Assembly (NCBI GenBank): GCA_025450375.1
Contig: JANWHO010000309.1
Span: 1-5,123, forward strand
DNA: 5,123 nucleotides
Origin: Chloroflexota bacterium
GTDB taxonomy: Bacteria > Chloroflexota > UBA5177 > JANWHV01
Reading direction: 5' to 3'
This document shows positions 1 through 5,123 of the stretch, piece by piece; the first letter of the stretch is position 1, and each line of letters opens with the position of its first letter. The notes beneath the pieces were generated by a model. That model had not been told where the DNA came from, ran no database searches, and saw only the letters and a list, made by a program, of their open reading frames with translations. The position numbers were made by a program, and so were the translations under genes.

Positions 1-1323
1 ACCTATACTTTCCATCTGCGGCATGGGGTGACCTTCAGTAACGGCGATCCGGTAACCGCGCAGGACTTCATCTACTCCTGGGAGCGGGAGTTGGCCCCCA
101 AGACCGCCTCGCCGCTGACCTACCTCTGGGTGCAGCTCAAGGGCGCGGCGGCCTACGAAGCCGGGAAGGCGGCGCATATCAGCGGGATCAGCGCCCCCGA
201 CCAATACACGCTCAAGGCGACCCTGACCGAACGGTATCCCGCGTTCATTTATATTTTCGGGATTCCCTGCAGCATGGTCGTGGACCCCAAGGTGATCCAT
301 CAATACCATGCCGAGAACAAGGATTTTGGCGTCCACGCGGTAGGCAGCGGCCCCTTCATCTTGAAGGACTGGATCCAGGGCCAACAGATGGAACTGGTCC
401 GGAACCCCACCTACTTCCGTCAGGGTCTCCCCTATGTCGATGGGGTGCATATCGCGCTCGGGGTTGATAACAGCGTGGGCCTGCTCAAACTGGAGAAGGG
501 CCAGGTCGACCTGCTGGGCGACGTGATTCCCTCGGCCCAGTTCCCCAGCGTGATCGCCAACCCGGCCCTGAAGGCGCAGATTTCCACGCAGACCGATATC
601 GGCGTCTACATGATCGCCATGAACACCAAGGTCAAGCCCTTCACCGATGTGAGGGTGCGCCAAGCGGTGGCTTATGCGCTCAGCAAGCAACGGGCGCTCC
701 GCTTCATCAACGGGCGTGGGGTCCCCGGCACCGGCATTCTCCCTCCCGGCCTGCCGGGCTTTGCCGGGCGGAACATCCCCGATCCCTTCCCCTATAATCC
801 CAGTAAGGCCAAGCAACTGCTGGCTCAGGCCGGCTTCCCGAATGGTTTCACCACCACCATGGGCGTGCCGACCTCGCCGAACGAACAGCGGATGGCTGAC
901 GCGGCGATCTACGATCTGCAGCAGATCGGGATCAAGGTGAATATCAAGCCGACAGTTACCGAGGGCACGGCGGTGGCCACCATGCCGATGCAGGCGTATC
1001 ACTGGCTGATGGACTATCCGGACCCGGCGGATTTCGTCGACGGTTTTACCTCGTGCGCCTCGGCCGTCCCAGGCGGCTCCAACGTCGCCTTCTATTGCAA
1101 TCCAGCGGTCGATACCCTGGCTAACGCGGCGCGCGGCATGGCGACCGGCCCGGCGCGGGTGACCGCGTATCTGCATATCGATCAACTGATCGCCAACGAC
1201 GCCATGTCCGTCCCGATGTTCTACGACGTCTACTACTATCTCCATTCCAAGCGCATCCAGAACTTCAGCGTCCACCCCATGTGGGCGCCCTTCTCGCTCG
1301 ACCGCTACTGGCTGTCGAGCTAG
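1..1323 (+). CDS. Peptide ABC transporter substrate-binding protein, family 5 (OppA/DppA-like), N-terminally partial
   Basis: Extracytoplasmic solute-binding protein that captures oligopeptides (or a related ligand) and delivers them to the membrane permeases encoded next to it. The reading frame is open from base 1 (TYTFHLRHGVTFSNGDPVTA), which is the typical SBP_bac_5 signature, so the GTG at 28 is an internal valine and not the start. Family members are about 520-560 aa; 440 are visible, so the signal peptide and roughly 90-100 residues lie upstream. Conserved blocks by visible residue: GSGPFILKDW (115-124), N-x7-D-VRVRQAVAYALSK (208-229), a YNPSKAKQLLAQAGFPNGF block (265-283) and DYPDPADF (338-345). 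Two cysteines at 352 and 366 could form a disulfide, as expected outside the cytoplasm (inference). The early TASPLTYLW segment is closer to OppA than to DppA. Stop TAG is at 1321-1323. Ligand specificity cannot be read from the sequence. Confidence 0.96.
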   Translation, partial: TYTFHLRHGVTFSNGDPVTAQDFIYSWERELAPKTASPLTYLWVQLKGAAAYEAGKAAHISGISAPDQYTLKATLTERYPAFIYIFGIPCSMVVDPKVIHQYHAENKDFGVHAVGSGPFILKDWIQGQQMELVRNPTYFRQGLPYVDGVHIALGVDNSVGLLKLEKGQVDLLGDVIPSAQFPSVIANPALKAQISTQTDIGVYMIAMNTKVKPFTDVRVRQAVAYALSKQRALRFINGRGVPGTGILPPGLPGFAGRNIPDPFPYNPSKAKQLLAQAGFPNGFTTTMGVPTSPNEQRMADAAIYDLQQIGIKVNIKPTVTEGTAVATMPMQAYHWLMDYPDPADFVDGFTSCASAVPGGSNVAFYCNPAVDTLANAARGMATGPARVTAYLHIDQLIANDAMSVPMFYDVYYYLHSKRIQNFSVHPMWAPFSLDRYWLSS

Positions 1324-1343
1324 TCCTGGGAGGCCGGAGAGTT

Positions 1344-2324
1344 TTGGAGGGTAGATCCTCTTCAACGGGGGTAGGGCTGGAACCTACCCCCGGCCCGCCG
1401 ATCCTGGATGCTCCGATCGTCCCTCGTTTCGATCTGGAGCCCTCCGAGGATGTGGCGGCCGCCAGATCCGGCCAGGGCTACTGGTCGCGAGTCCGCCACC
1501 GCTTTTTCCGCGACAAGGGCGCGGTGGTGGGCGCGGCGGTCGTCCTCGCCCTGATCATCATGGCCATGTTCGCCCAACGCCTCGCCCCCTACGACCCAGG
1601 GTTCGAGGATCCCAACGGCACTACCATGATGGGAGCGCCGTTGCCGCCCTCGCCGGGTCACTGGCTCGGCACCGATGCCAACGGGCGCGACGCGCTCAGC
1701 CGAGTGATTTTCGGATCCCAGGTCTCGTTGGAGGTAGGGCTGATCGGGAACGGAGTGGCCAGTATCATCGGCTTGATCATGGGATCGCTGGCGGGCTACT
1801 TCCGTGGCTGGGTCGATACGGTGATCAGCAGGATTATCGGCATCTTCCTGGCCTTCCCGGTCTATCTGATGGCCCTGGCCCTGGTCGCGGTCCTCACGCC
1901 CAGCATCACCACCGTGATTGGCATTATTATTTTTGTCTATTGGACCGCGACCGCCCGGATCATCCGCGGCCAGGTGTTCGCCTTGCGCGAACGCGACTTC
2001 GTGGAGGCGGCTCGGGCGGTGGGCCAGAGCGAACTGGCGATCCTGATCCGCCATATCTTCCCCCATCTCTTCTCCACCCTGGCCGTCTACACCTCGCTGG
2101 GGATCGCCACCACCGTCCTCTTCGAGGCAGGACTGAGCTACCTGGGGGTGGGCGTGCCTCATGGCACCCCAAGCTGGGGCGGGATGATCAGCGATAATCA
2201 CGAGGCGGTGACCACGGCGCCCTGGCTGGTGTTTAGTCCGGGTGTGGCGATCATGCTCACGGTGATTTCCTTCAATCTGCTGGGCGACGGGTTGCGCGAG
2301 GCCCTCGACCCCTACAAGGAGTGA
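1344..2324 (+). CDS. Peptide ABC transporter permease, DppC/OppC type
   Basis: Inner-membrane channel subunit that pairs with the following DppB-type permease. Numbered from TTG 1344 (326 aa): a hydrophilic N-terminal arm (1-58) ends in RHRFFRDKGAVVG, typical of OppC N-termini. TM1 is about 59-78, followed by an external loop with HWLGTDANGRDALSR (106-120), the family signature. Further membrane segments are around 128-152, 160-183, 188-204, 246-268 and 295-314. The EAA loop that docks onto the ATPase is EAARAVGQSELAILIRHIFP (221-240). The C-terminus GDGLREALDPYKE is typical of DppC. The start is uncertain. TTG 1344 has GGGAGG 10 nt upstream. GTG 1281 has no visible RBS and would overlap the binding-protein gene by 43 nt. 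GTG 1452 gives 290 aa, nearer the usual length of about 300, with a GGAG 12 nt upstream. Rare codons (AGA, GTA, TCA) in 1353-1373 slightly favour a later start. Family assignment is firm. Confidence 0.94.
   Translation: MEGRSSSTGVGLEPTPGPPILDAPIVPRFDLEPSEDVAAARSGQGYWSRVRHRFFRDKGAVVGAAVVLALIIMAMFAQRLAPYDPGFEDPNGTTMMGAPLPPSPGHWLGTDANGRDALSRVIFGSQVSLEVGLIGNGVASIIGLIMGSLAGYFRGWVDTVISRIIGIFLAFPVYLMALALVAVLTPSITTVIGIIIFVYWTATARIIRGQVFALRERDFVEAARAVGQSELAILIRHIFPHLFSTLAVYTSLGIATTVLFEAGLSYLGVGVPHGTPSWGGMISDNHEAVTTAPWLVFSPGVAIMLTVISFNLLGDGLREALDPYKE
1366..1392 (+). promoter_or_regulatory. Intercistronic hairpin after the binding-protein gene
   Basis: Perfect 10-bp inverted repeat: CGGGGGTAGG (1366-1375), a 7-nt loop GCTGGAA, then CCTACCCCCG (1383-1392). 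It begins 43 nt after the binding-protein stop and has no T-tract behind it, so it is not a canonical intrinsic terminator. Stem-loops between a binding-protein gene and its permease genes are known in other ABC operons, where they protect the upstream mRNA and give more binding protein than permease; that role here is an inference. It lies inside the permease reading frame if translation starts at 1344 or 1281, and in the untranslated gap if it starts at 1452. Confidence 0.55.
2316..2321 (+). promoter_or_regulatory. Ribosome-binding site of the DppB-type permease
   Basis: AAGGAG, placed 7 nt before GTG 2329 and lying within the last codons of the preceding permease gene. It fixes the GTG start and implies translational coupling across the 4-nt gap (2325-2328). 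Confidence 0.85.
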
Positions 2325-2328
2325 CGGC

Positions 2329-3255
2329 GTGGTTCCGTATCTGATTCGCCGCCTGCTCTGGACGATCGTCGAACTGATCGGCATCTCGATCATTACCTTC
2401 GCGCTGGCTTATCTGGTCCCCGCCGATCCGGCGCGTCTGTACGCGGGCCCTCACGCCACCCTGGCCACCATCGCCAACATCCGCCACCAACTTGGTTTAG
2501 ATCGTCCGGTGGTGGTGCAGTATGGGGACTACCTGTGGCGGCTGGTTCACCTCGATTTGGGCACCTCCTATCAATTGCACATCCCGGTGCTGCAAGCGAT
2601 CATGAATCGGGTGCCGGCCACCGCCGAGTTGGCGGCGGGCGGCGTCTTCTTCGAGTTGCTGCTCGGGGTGCCGATCGGCATTGTGGCCGCCGCCCGACCG
2701 CGCGGGATCGTGGACCGGGCCGGCAGTACCTTCACCCTGGTCGGACTCTCCACGCCGCCGTTCGTGCTGAGCTACCTGCTCATCTTCATCGTCTGGTATA
2801 AGCTGGGTCTGTTCGAGAGCGGCGGTACCGGCGACCCGCTGCCGTTGTATCTGTTCCTGCCGGCCCTGGCCCTCGGGCTCTCGGGCGCCGCGTTCTACGC
2901 GCGCCTCCTCCGCACCGCCATGCTGGACGTGCTGCGCTCCGACTACATTCGGGTCGCTCGTGCCAAGGGCGTGCCGCGCTGGAAGGTGCTGATCCGCCAC
3001 GCCTTCCCCAATTGCACCAACGTCCTGATCACCCAACTGGGCCTGGACATTGGTTTCTTCCTCTCTGGGGTGCTGCTGATCGAGGTGCCCTTTAGTTGGC
3101 CGGGGATTGGCCAACAGGCATGGCAGGCGATCACCAACCTGGATGTGCCGCTGATCATGGGCACGGTGTTGTTCGGCGCCGTGGCGATCCTGGGGGCCAA
3201 CATCGTGGTGGACGTGCTCTACGCCTTCATCGACCCGCGAGTCCGGTACGAATGA
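2329..3255 (+). CDS. Peptide ABC transporter permease, DppB/OppB type
   Basis: Second inner-membrane channel subunit of the peptide importer, 308 aa, the usual length of the family. The N-terminus MVPYLIRRLLWTIVELIGIS is the typical DppB start: a short basic stretch, then TM1 (about 9-29). A periplasmic loop follows, with the family-typical LGLDRPVVVQYGDYLWRL (55-72) and HLDLGTS (74-80). Further membrane segments lie around 101-121, 135-158, 171-195, 234-254 and 278-300. The EAA coupling loop is YIRVARAKGVPRWKVLIRHA (206-225). The signature E252-x-FSWPGIGQ and the C-terminal DPRVRYE are both present. It starts at GTG with AAGGAG 7 nt upstream, 4 nt after the DppC-type gene. The DppB-type gene normally precedes DppC; here the order is reversed. 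It is the last plus-strand gene of the operon, with no ATPase gene downstream. Confidence 0.96.
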   Translation: MVPYLIRRLLWTIVELIGISIITFALAYLVPADPARLYAGPHATLATIANIRHQLGLDRPVVVQYGDYLWRLVHLDLGTSYQLHIPVLQAIMNRVPATAELAAGGVFFELLLGVPIGIVAAARPRGIVDRAGSTFTLVGLSTPPFVLSYLLIFIVWYKLGLFESGGTGDPLPLYLFLPALALGLSGAAFYARLLRTAMLDVLRSDYIRVARAKGVPRWKVLIRHAFPNCTNVLITQLGLDIGFFLSGVLLIEVPFSWPGIGQQAWQAITNLDVPLIMGTVLFGAVAILGANIVVDVLYAFIDPRVRYE

Positions 3256-3285
3256 TGGCGGCCACGCAGTGGATGACCCGGGAAA

Positions 3286-3326
3286 ATCGGACGGATCGGA
3301 CGGATCGGTCCGATCCGTCCGATCCG
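3286..3326 (-). terminator. Repeat-built hairpin, probable terminator between converging genes
   Basis: Two copies of TCGGACGGA (3287-3295, 3296-3304), a TCGG (3305-3308) and two copies of TCCGATCCG (3309-3317, 3318-3326) make two near-equal hairpins. One pairs 3292-3308 with 3310-3326: 17 perfect pairs around a single T, so a few central pairs must open. The other pairs 3286-3301 with 3308-3323: 16 perfect pairs with a 6-nt loop GGATCG. In the second register, read on the minus strand, the stem runs straight into TTTT then CCC, giving intrinsic-terminator geometry for the small minus-strand gene that ends at 3340. On the plus strand no T-tract follows, but the structure could still protect or end the permease mRNA that stops at 3255. 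Confidence 0.6.
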
Positions 3327-3339
3327 CGGTGCCCCAGCC

Positions 3340-3744
3340 TCAGGAGGCGCTCTTCGGCGTGGTTCCCAGTGCTTCGGCAACCCGTACTTGCTCAGCCTGA
3401 GGAATGCCAAGAGACGACATGATCCGCGTGAGATCGGTAGTGCCGCCCCGGGCCAATACTGCCCGCACTTTCGCCGCGTACTGACTGGTCGTCGTTTGGG
3501 GGGCCGCTGACTGCGTGGTAGCCGCCCCATGCGCTACGGCGGCCCGTGCCGCCTTCAGGGCGTCATTGGCCGCGGCCGGCGGTGTGCTTGCCGCCGCGAC
3601 CAGTCTCGCGGTATGGGAAATGGTGACCGAGGCCGCCTGGGTCGCGGGCGCGGCCGGCGGCGCGTTCTTGGCCGATACAGGAGCGTCCTGCACCGGCGCC
3701 GGCGCGACGCGCACGGCACCTGCCGCTACGGATGGGATCGCCAT
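3340..3744 (-). CDS. Hypothetical Ala/Pro-rich protein, 134 aa
   Basis: I do not recognise this protein. ATG at 3744 is chosen because AAGGAGG lies 7 nt upstream; a TTG at 3771 would add nine residues but lies upstream of that RBS. Stop TGA is at 3342-3340. Residues 1-88 are low complexity (Ala, Pro, Thr, Val), without cysteine, a signal peptide or a membrane segment. Within them is VTISHTARLVAAAS (40-53), faintly like the (V/L)-S-x-x-A-x-x-L pattern seen in FlgM-like and some flagellum-associated proteins; this likeness is too weak for a call. Residues 89-127 are more ordered: YAAKVRAVLARGG (89-101), then DLTRIMSSLGIP (104-115) and QAEQVRVAEALG (116-127), which read as two or three amphipathic helices. 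Third-position GC is high like the neighbours, so it looks native and coding. It is convergent to the permease operon and divergent from the acetyltransferase gene, with no obvious functional partner. Confidence 0.8.
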   Translation of the reverse strand: MAIPSVAAGAVRVAPAPVQDAPVSAKNAPPAAPATQAASVTISHTARLVAAASTPPAAANDALKAARAAVAHGAATTQSAAPQTTTSQYAAKVRAVLARGGTTDLTRIMSSLGIPQAEQVRVAEALGTTPKSAS

Positions 3745-3751
3745 GGGATGT

Positions 3752-3758
3752 CCTCCTT
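3752..3758 (-). promoter_or_regulatory. Ribosome-binding site of the 134-aa gene
   Basis: Minus-strand AAGGAGG, 7 nt before ATG 3744. It is one of the strongest Shine-Dalgarno sites in the window and decides the start over the upstream TTG at 3771. Confidence 0.85.
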
Positions 3759-3799
3759 GTTCGACGAGCAAGCGTCGGGCCCATGCGTCCGACCGCTTT

Positions 3800-3832
3800 C
3801 ATATCATGTTTCGACATATCCACGCAAAACAA
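3800..3832 (-). promoter_or_regulatory. Possible promoter/operator patch of the 134-aa gene
   Basis: This is the AT-richest stretch of the divergent intergenic region. On the minus strand TTGTTT (3832-3827) and CATGAT (3808-3803) are separated by 18 nt, a weak match to -35 and -10 boxes. The same patch holds a 6-nt direct repeat, CATATC at 3800-3805 and 3815-3820 on the plus strand, spaced 15 nt start to start, and the small inverted repeat ATGT-TTCG-ACAT (3806-3817). A promoter must lie near here if the minus gene is transcribed alone, but the box matches are poor. Confidence 0.25.
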
Positions 3833-3875
3833 GAGGGCGGCTCCGCTACCAAACCCGCCACTGTAGGATCAAGGA

Positions 3876-3894
3876 GCGGATCCAACCGATCCGC
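3876..3894. repeat. Small inverted repeat upstream of the acetyltransferase gene
   Basis: Perfect 7-bp stem GCGGATC (3876-3882) / GATCCGC (3888-3894) with the 5-nt loop CAACC. No T-tract follows on either side. It lies 61 nt before the acetyltransferase start and could be an operator or a 5' leader structure. It uses the same CGGATC/GATCCG words as the hairpin at 3286-3326. The rest of 3772-3955 shows no open frame that looks real. Confidence 0.3.
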
Positions 3895-3955
3895 GCCGAG
3901 ATTGCGGGGGTGGCTACACTGCCCACGGCGGCAGCGGGGCCAGAGGGATTGAGCG

Positions 3956-4531
3956 ATGCGGATCTTCCTGGAAACCGACCGAGTGGTGCTGCGCCGGTTC
4001 ACGGCGGCCGACGTGGACAACCTGACCGACCTCGATAGCGATCCCGAGGTCATGCGCTTCATCAGCGGCGGCACACCTACTCCCCGCGACGTGATCCAGA
4101 ACGAGGTGCTGCCCAGGTTCCTCCGTTACTACGAGCGTTCCGAAGGATTCGGCTATTGGGCGGCCATCGAAAAGAGCACCGGAGAGTTTCTGGGATGGTT
4201 TGCATTCCACCCGCCCGAAGGCGCCGCCCCCGACGAAGTGGAGCTTGGCTACCGGCTCCGCAAAGCGGCCTGGGGCAAGGGCTACGGGACGGAGGTCGCG
4301 CGGGCGCTGATCCGCAAGGGATTTACCGAGCTTGGGGTTCAGCGGGTGGTCGCGACCGCGGATCGGGTAAACTACGGCTCCCGGCGGGTGATGGAGAAGG
4401 CGGGCCTGACCCTGGTGCGAACCTTCCGCTTCGACGACCCGTGGCCGCACCTCCCGGAAGGGCCGGAGCAAGACGGGGTCGACTACGCGCTGAGCAAGGC
4501 TGAGTGGGAGCAACGGGACGATCTCCAATAG
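3956..4531 (+). CDS. GNAT family N-acetyltransferase, RimJ/RimL type
   Basis: Cytoplasmic enzyme that transfers acetyl from acetyl-CoA to an amine; in this subfamily substrates include protein N-termini, ribosomal proteins and small molecules, and the substrate here is unknown. It is 191 aa, a usual length for the Acetyltransf_3 group. The N-terminus ETDRVVLRRFTAADVDNL (6-23) is the classic RimJ/RimL opening (E-T-x-R-L-x-L-R). The acetyl-CoA-binding motif A follows the strand VELGYRL (95-101): WGKGYGTEVARALI (106-119), with Trp in place of the usual Arg/Gln, as is common in this subfamily. Motif B is N139-YGS142-RRVMEKAGL (to 151). ATG 3956 has AGAGGGA (3942-3948) 7 nt upstream. It is divergent from the 134-aa gene and stands alone, with its stop touching the palindrome at 4531. 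A GNAT of this type could also be a toxin-modifying or resistance enzyme, but nothing nearby argues for that. Confidence 0.94.
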   Translation: MRIFLETDRVVLRRFTAADVDNLTDLDSDPEVMRFISGGTPTPRDVIQNEVLPRFLRYYERSEGFGYWAAIEKSTGEFLGWFAFHPPEGAAPDEVELGYRLRKAAWGKGYGTEVARALIRKGFTELGVQRVVATADRVNYGSRRVMEKAGLTLVRTFRFDDPWPHLPEGPEQDGVDYALSKAEWEQRDDLQ

Positions 4532-4570
4532 CAGCGCCCCGGATCTTTCGCGAAAGATCCGGGGCGCTGC
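4531..4570. terminator. Perfect 40-nt palindrome, probable bidirectional terminator
   Basis: The 20 bases at 4531-4550 (GCAGCGCCCCGGATCTTTCG) are exactly the reverse complement of those at 4551-4570, leaving no built-in spacer; a transcript would open the central CGCG or so as a loop. Its first base is the G of the acetyltransferase TAG stop. It sits between two converging genes, and being symmetric it would fold the same in both transcripts. Neither side has a T-tract (GTCGACTC downstream on plus, TATTGGAG on minus), so it is not a textbook intrinsic terminator, but the position strongly suggests 3'-end formation. Confidence 0.7.
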
Positions 4571-4617
4571 GTCGACTCATTCCGTCCGGCGGTGACGCCG
4601 CGCCGCGAGCCAGCCTG

Positions 4618-5121
4618 TTATTGGGCGTTGGGCTTGGCGACGAACCCGATAGTGTTTCCATTGGTGCTGCCGCCGGTGGCGGTGTAGAACCCGACCAGCC
4701 AGCCGAGCCGATTGACCCCGTTCACCACGGTCGCGGAGGATCCGGGGGCGTCGATCCGGGTGAAGCTCTTGGTGACCGTGTTGTAGGTGAAGCCGTGCGT
4801 GACTTTCTTGCTGTCGGTATAGGAGCCGACCGCCAGACCGAGATTGTTCACGCCGAGGATCTGGGTGGCCACCGCGCCACGATAATTGATGGTCTTCGGG
4901 GCGCCGGACTGCCACAGGAAGCCATGCGCGTTGCCCGCGCTGTCGTTGTAGAAACCGCCGACCAACCCGTGGTCGTTGAGGCTGGTCGCCTGGGCATTGG
5001 CGATCGGCAGCAGTACGAAGGAGCCATCGGCCTGACGAACGTACGGGACAAAGATGGGGGCGCTGCTCGGCCCGTATTGATAGTAGCCCGCCTCCGCGCC
5101 ATTGTTGTTAATGCCGAGCAA
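4618..5121 (-). repeat. Four tandem ~44-residue HAF-type repeats
   Basis: Starts of the G-x-N-N-x-G cores at visible residues 3, 47, 90 and 135 give spacings of 44, 43 and 45. Units two and three carry the full HGF (66-68, 109-111), unit four has IGF (158-160), and unit one has PIF (22-24) at that place, so the most N-terminal visible unit and the last one are divergent. The repetition is at protein level; the DNA copies have drifted and are not near-identical, pointing to old duplications. Confidence 0.8.
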
Positions 5122-5123
5122 CT
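4618..5123 (-). CDS. HAF-type repeat protein, C-terminal part
   Basis: C-terminal 167 residues of a larger protein; the frame runs to the window edge and the TTG at 5121 is an internal Leu within a repeat, so the true start lies beyond 5123. The visible part consists almost wholly of four tandem units of about 44 aa. Each opens with G-(I/V)-N-N-x-G (GINNNG at 3-8, SLNDHG at 47-52, GVNNLG at 90-95, GVNRLG at 135-140), followed by (V)G-x-Y/F and then (H)GF. This is the pattern of the 'probable extracellular repeat, HAF family' proteins; their fold is thought to be propeller-like and their role is not established. Secretion is inferred from the family, since the signal peptide region is not visible. 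There is no C-terminal anchor or PEP-CTERM motif; the protein simply ends KPNAQ with TAA. It converges on the acetyltransferase gene. Confidence 0.88.
   Translation of the reverse strand, partial: LLGINNNGAEAGYYQYGPSSAPIFVPYVRQADGSFVLLPIANAQATSLNDHGLVGGFYNDSAGNAHGFLWQSGAPKTINYRGAVATQILGVNNLGLAVGSYTDSKKVTHGFTYNTVTKSFTRIDAPGSSATVVNGVNRLGWLVGFYTATGGSTNGNTIGFVAKPNAQ

Noticed and set aside
28..30. GTG as the start of the binding-protein gene
   Set aside because: The frame is open from base 1 and the nine residues before it (TYTFHLRHG) belong to the conserved family block, so this is an internal valine of a gene cut by the window edge.
1362..2393. Long minus-strand open frame opposite the DppC-type permease
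   Set aside because: Its translation is rich in His, Asp, Gln and Arg with no recognisable domain. It is the antisense shadow of a clear permease gene in high-GC DNA.
2497..3114. Minus-strand open frame opposite the DppB-type permease
   Set aside because: Low-complexity Gln/Glu/Arg-rich translation, fully covered by a conserved permease on the other strand.
3902..3920. TTGCGG and TACACT as -35 and -10 boxes for the acetyltransferase
   Set aside because: The boxes are only 7 nt apart, too close for a sigma-70-type promoter, and no other good pair was seen upstream.
3515..4038. Two plus-strand open frames across the small minus-strand gene and the divergent region
   Set aside because: They run antisense to a gene with a strong ribosome-binding site, show Arg/Gly- or Ala-rich composition, and one runs into the acetyltransferase gene out of frame.
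3914..4528. Minus-strand open frame of 204 codons opposite the acetyltransferase
   Set aside because: It is the antisense of a clear GNAT gene and crosses its start and the promoter region. No family resemblance is visible.
4587..4600. CGGCG-GTGA-CGCCG small hairpin after the 40-nt palindrome
   Set aside because: A 5-bp GC stem without a T-tract is expected by chance in this base composition, and the larger palindrome beside it explains the gene ends better.

Overview
This is a high-GC bacterial window: coding frames carry mostly G or C at third positions, and GTG and probably TTG starts are used alongside ATG. Classical Shine-Dalgarno sequences (AAGGAG, AAGGAGG) precede several genes. No phylogenetic marker is present. 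An oligopeptide-type ABC uptake system together with a HAF-type repeat protein would fit a soil or environmental lineage such as Chloroflexota or Acidobacteriota, but this is a weak inference.

Layout: (1) Positions 1-3255, plus strand, hold an ABC peptide-uptake operon. It contains a family-5 (OppA/DppA-like) solute-binding protein cut off at its N-terminus by the window edge, then a DppC/OppC-type permease, then a DppB/OppB-type permease only 4 nt downstream. A strong 10-bp hairpin lies just after the binding-protein gene. No ATPase gene follows, so the ATPases must lie upstream or elsewhere. (2) Positions 3256-3339 are the convergent gap, filled by a 9-nt tandem/inverted repeat that folds into a terminator-like hairpin. 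(3) Positions 3340-3744, minus strand, encode a 134-aa Ala/Pro-rich protein of unknown function with a strong ribosome-binding site. (4) Positions 3745-3955 are a divergent intergenic region with an AT-richer promoter-like patch and a small hairpin. (5) Positions 3956-4531, plus strand, encode a GNAT acetyltransferase of the RimJ/RimL type. (6) A perfect 40-nt palindrome (4531-4570) sits between it and a converging gene. (7) Positions 4618-5123, minus strand, hold the C-terminal part of a HAF-type repeat protein whose N-terminus lies outside the window.

How the genes work together: the binding protein would capture peptides outside the membrane and hand them to the two-permease channel, driven by ATPases not seen here. 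The three downstream genes are each flanked by their own signals and look like independent single-gene units. I see no defence system, mobile element, CRISPR array or RNA gene. The more unusual features are the structured intergenic repeats, the inverted permease order and the orphan Ala-rich protein, not a clearly new system.
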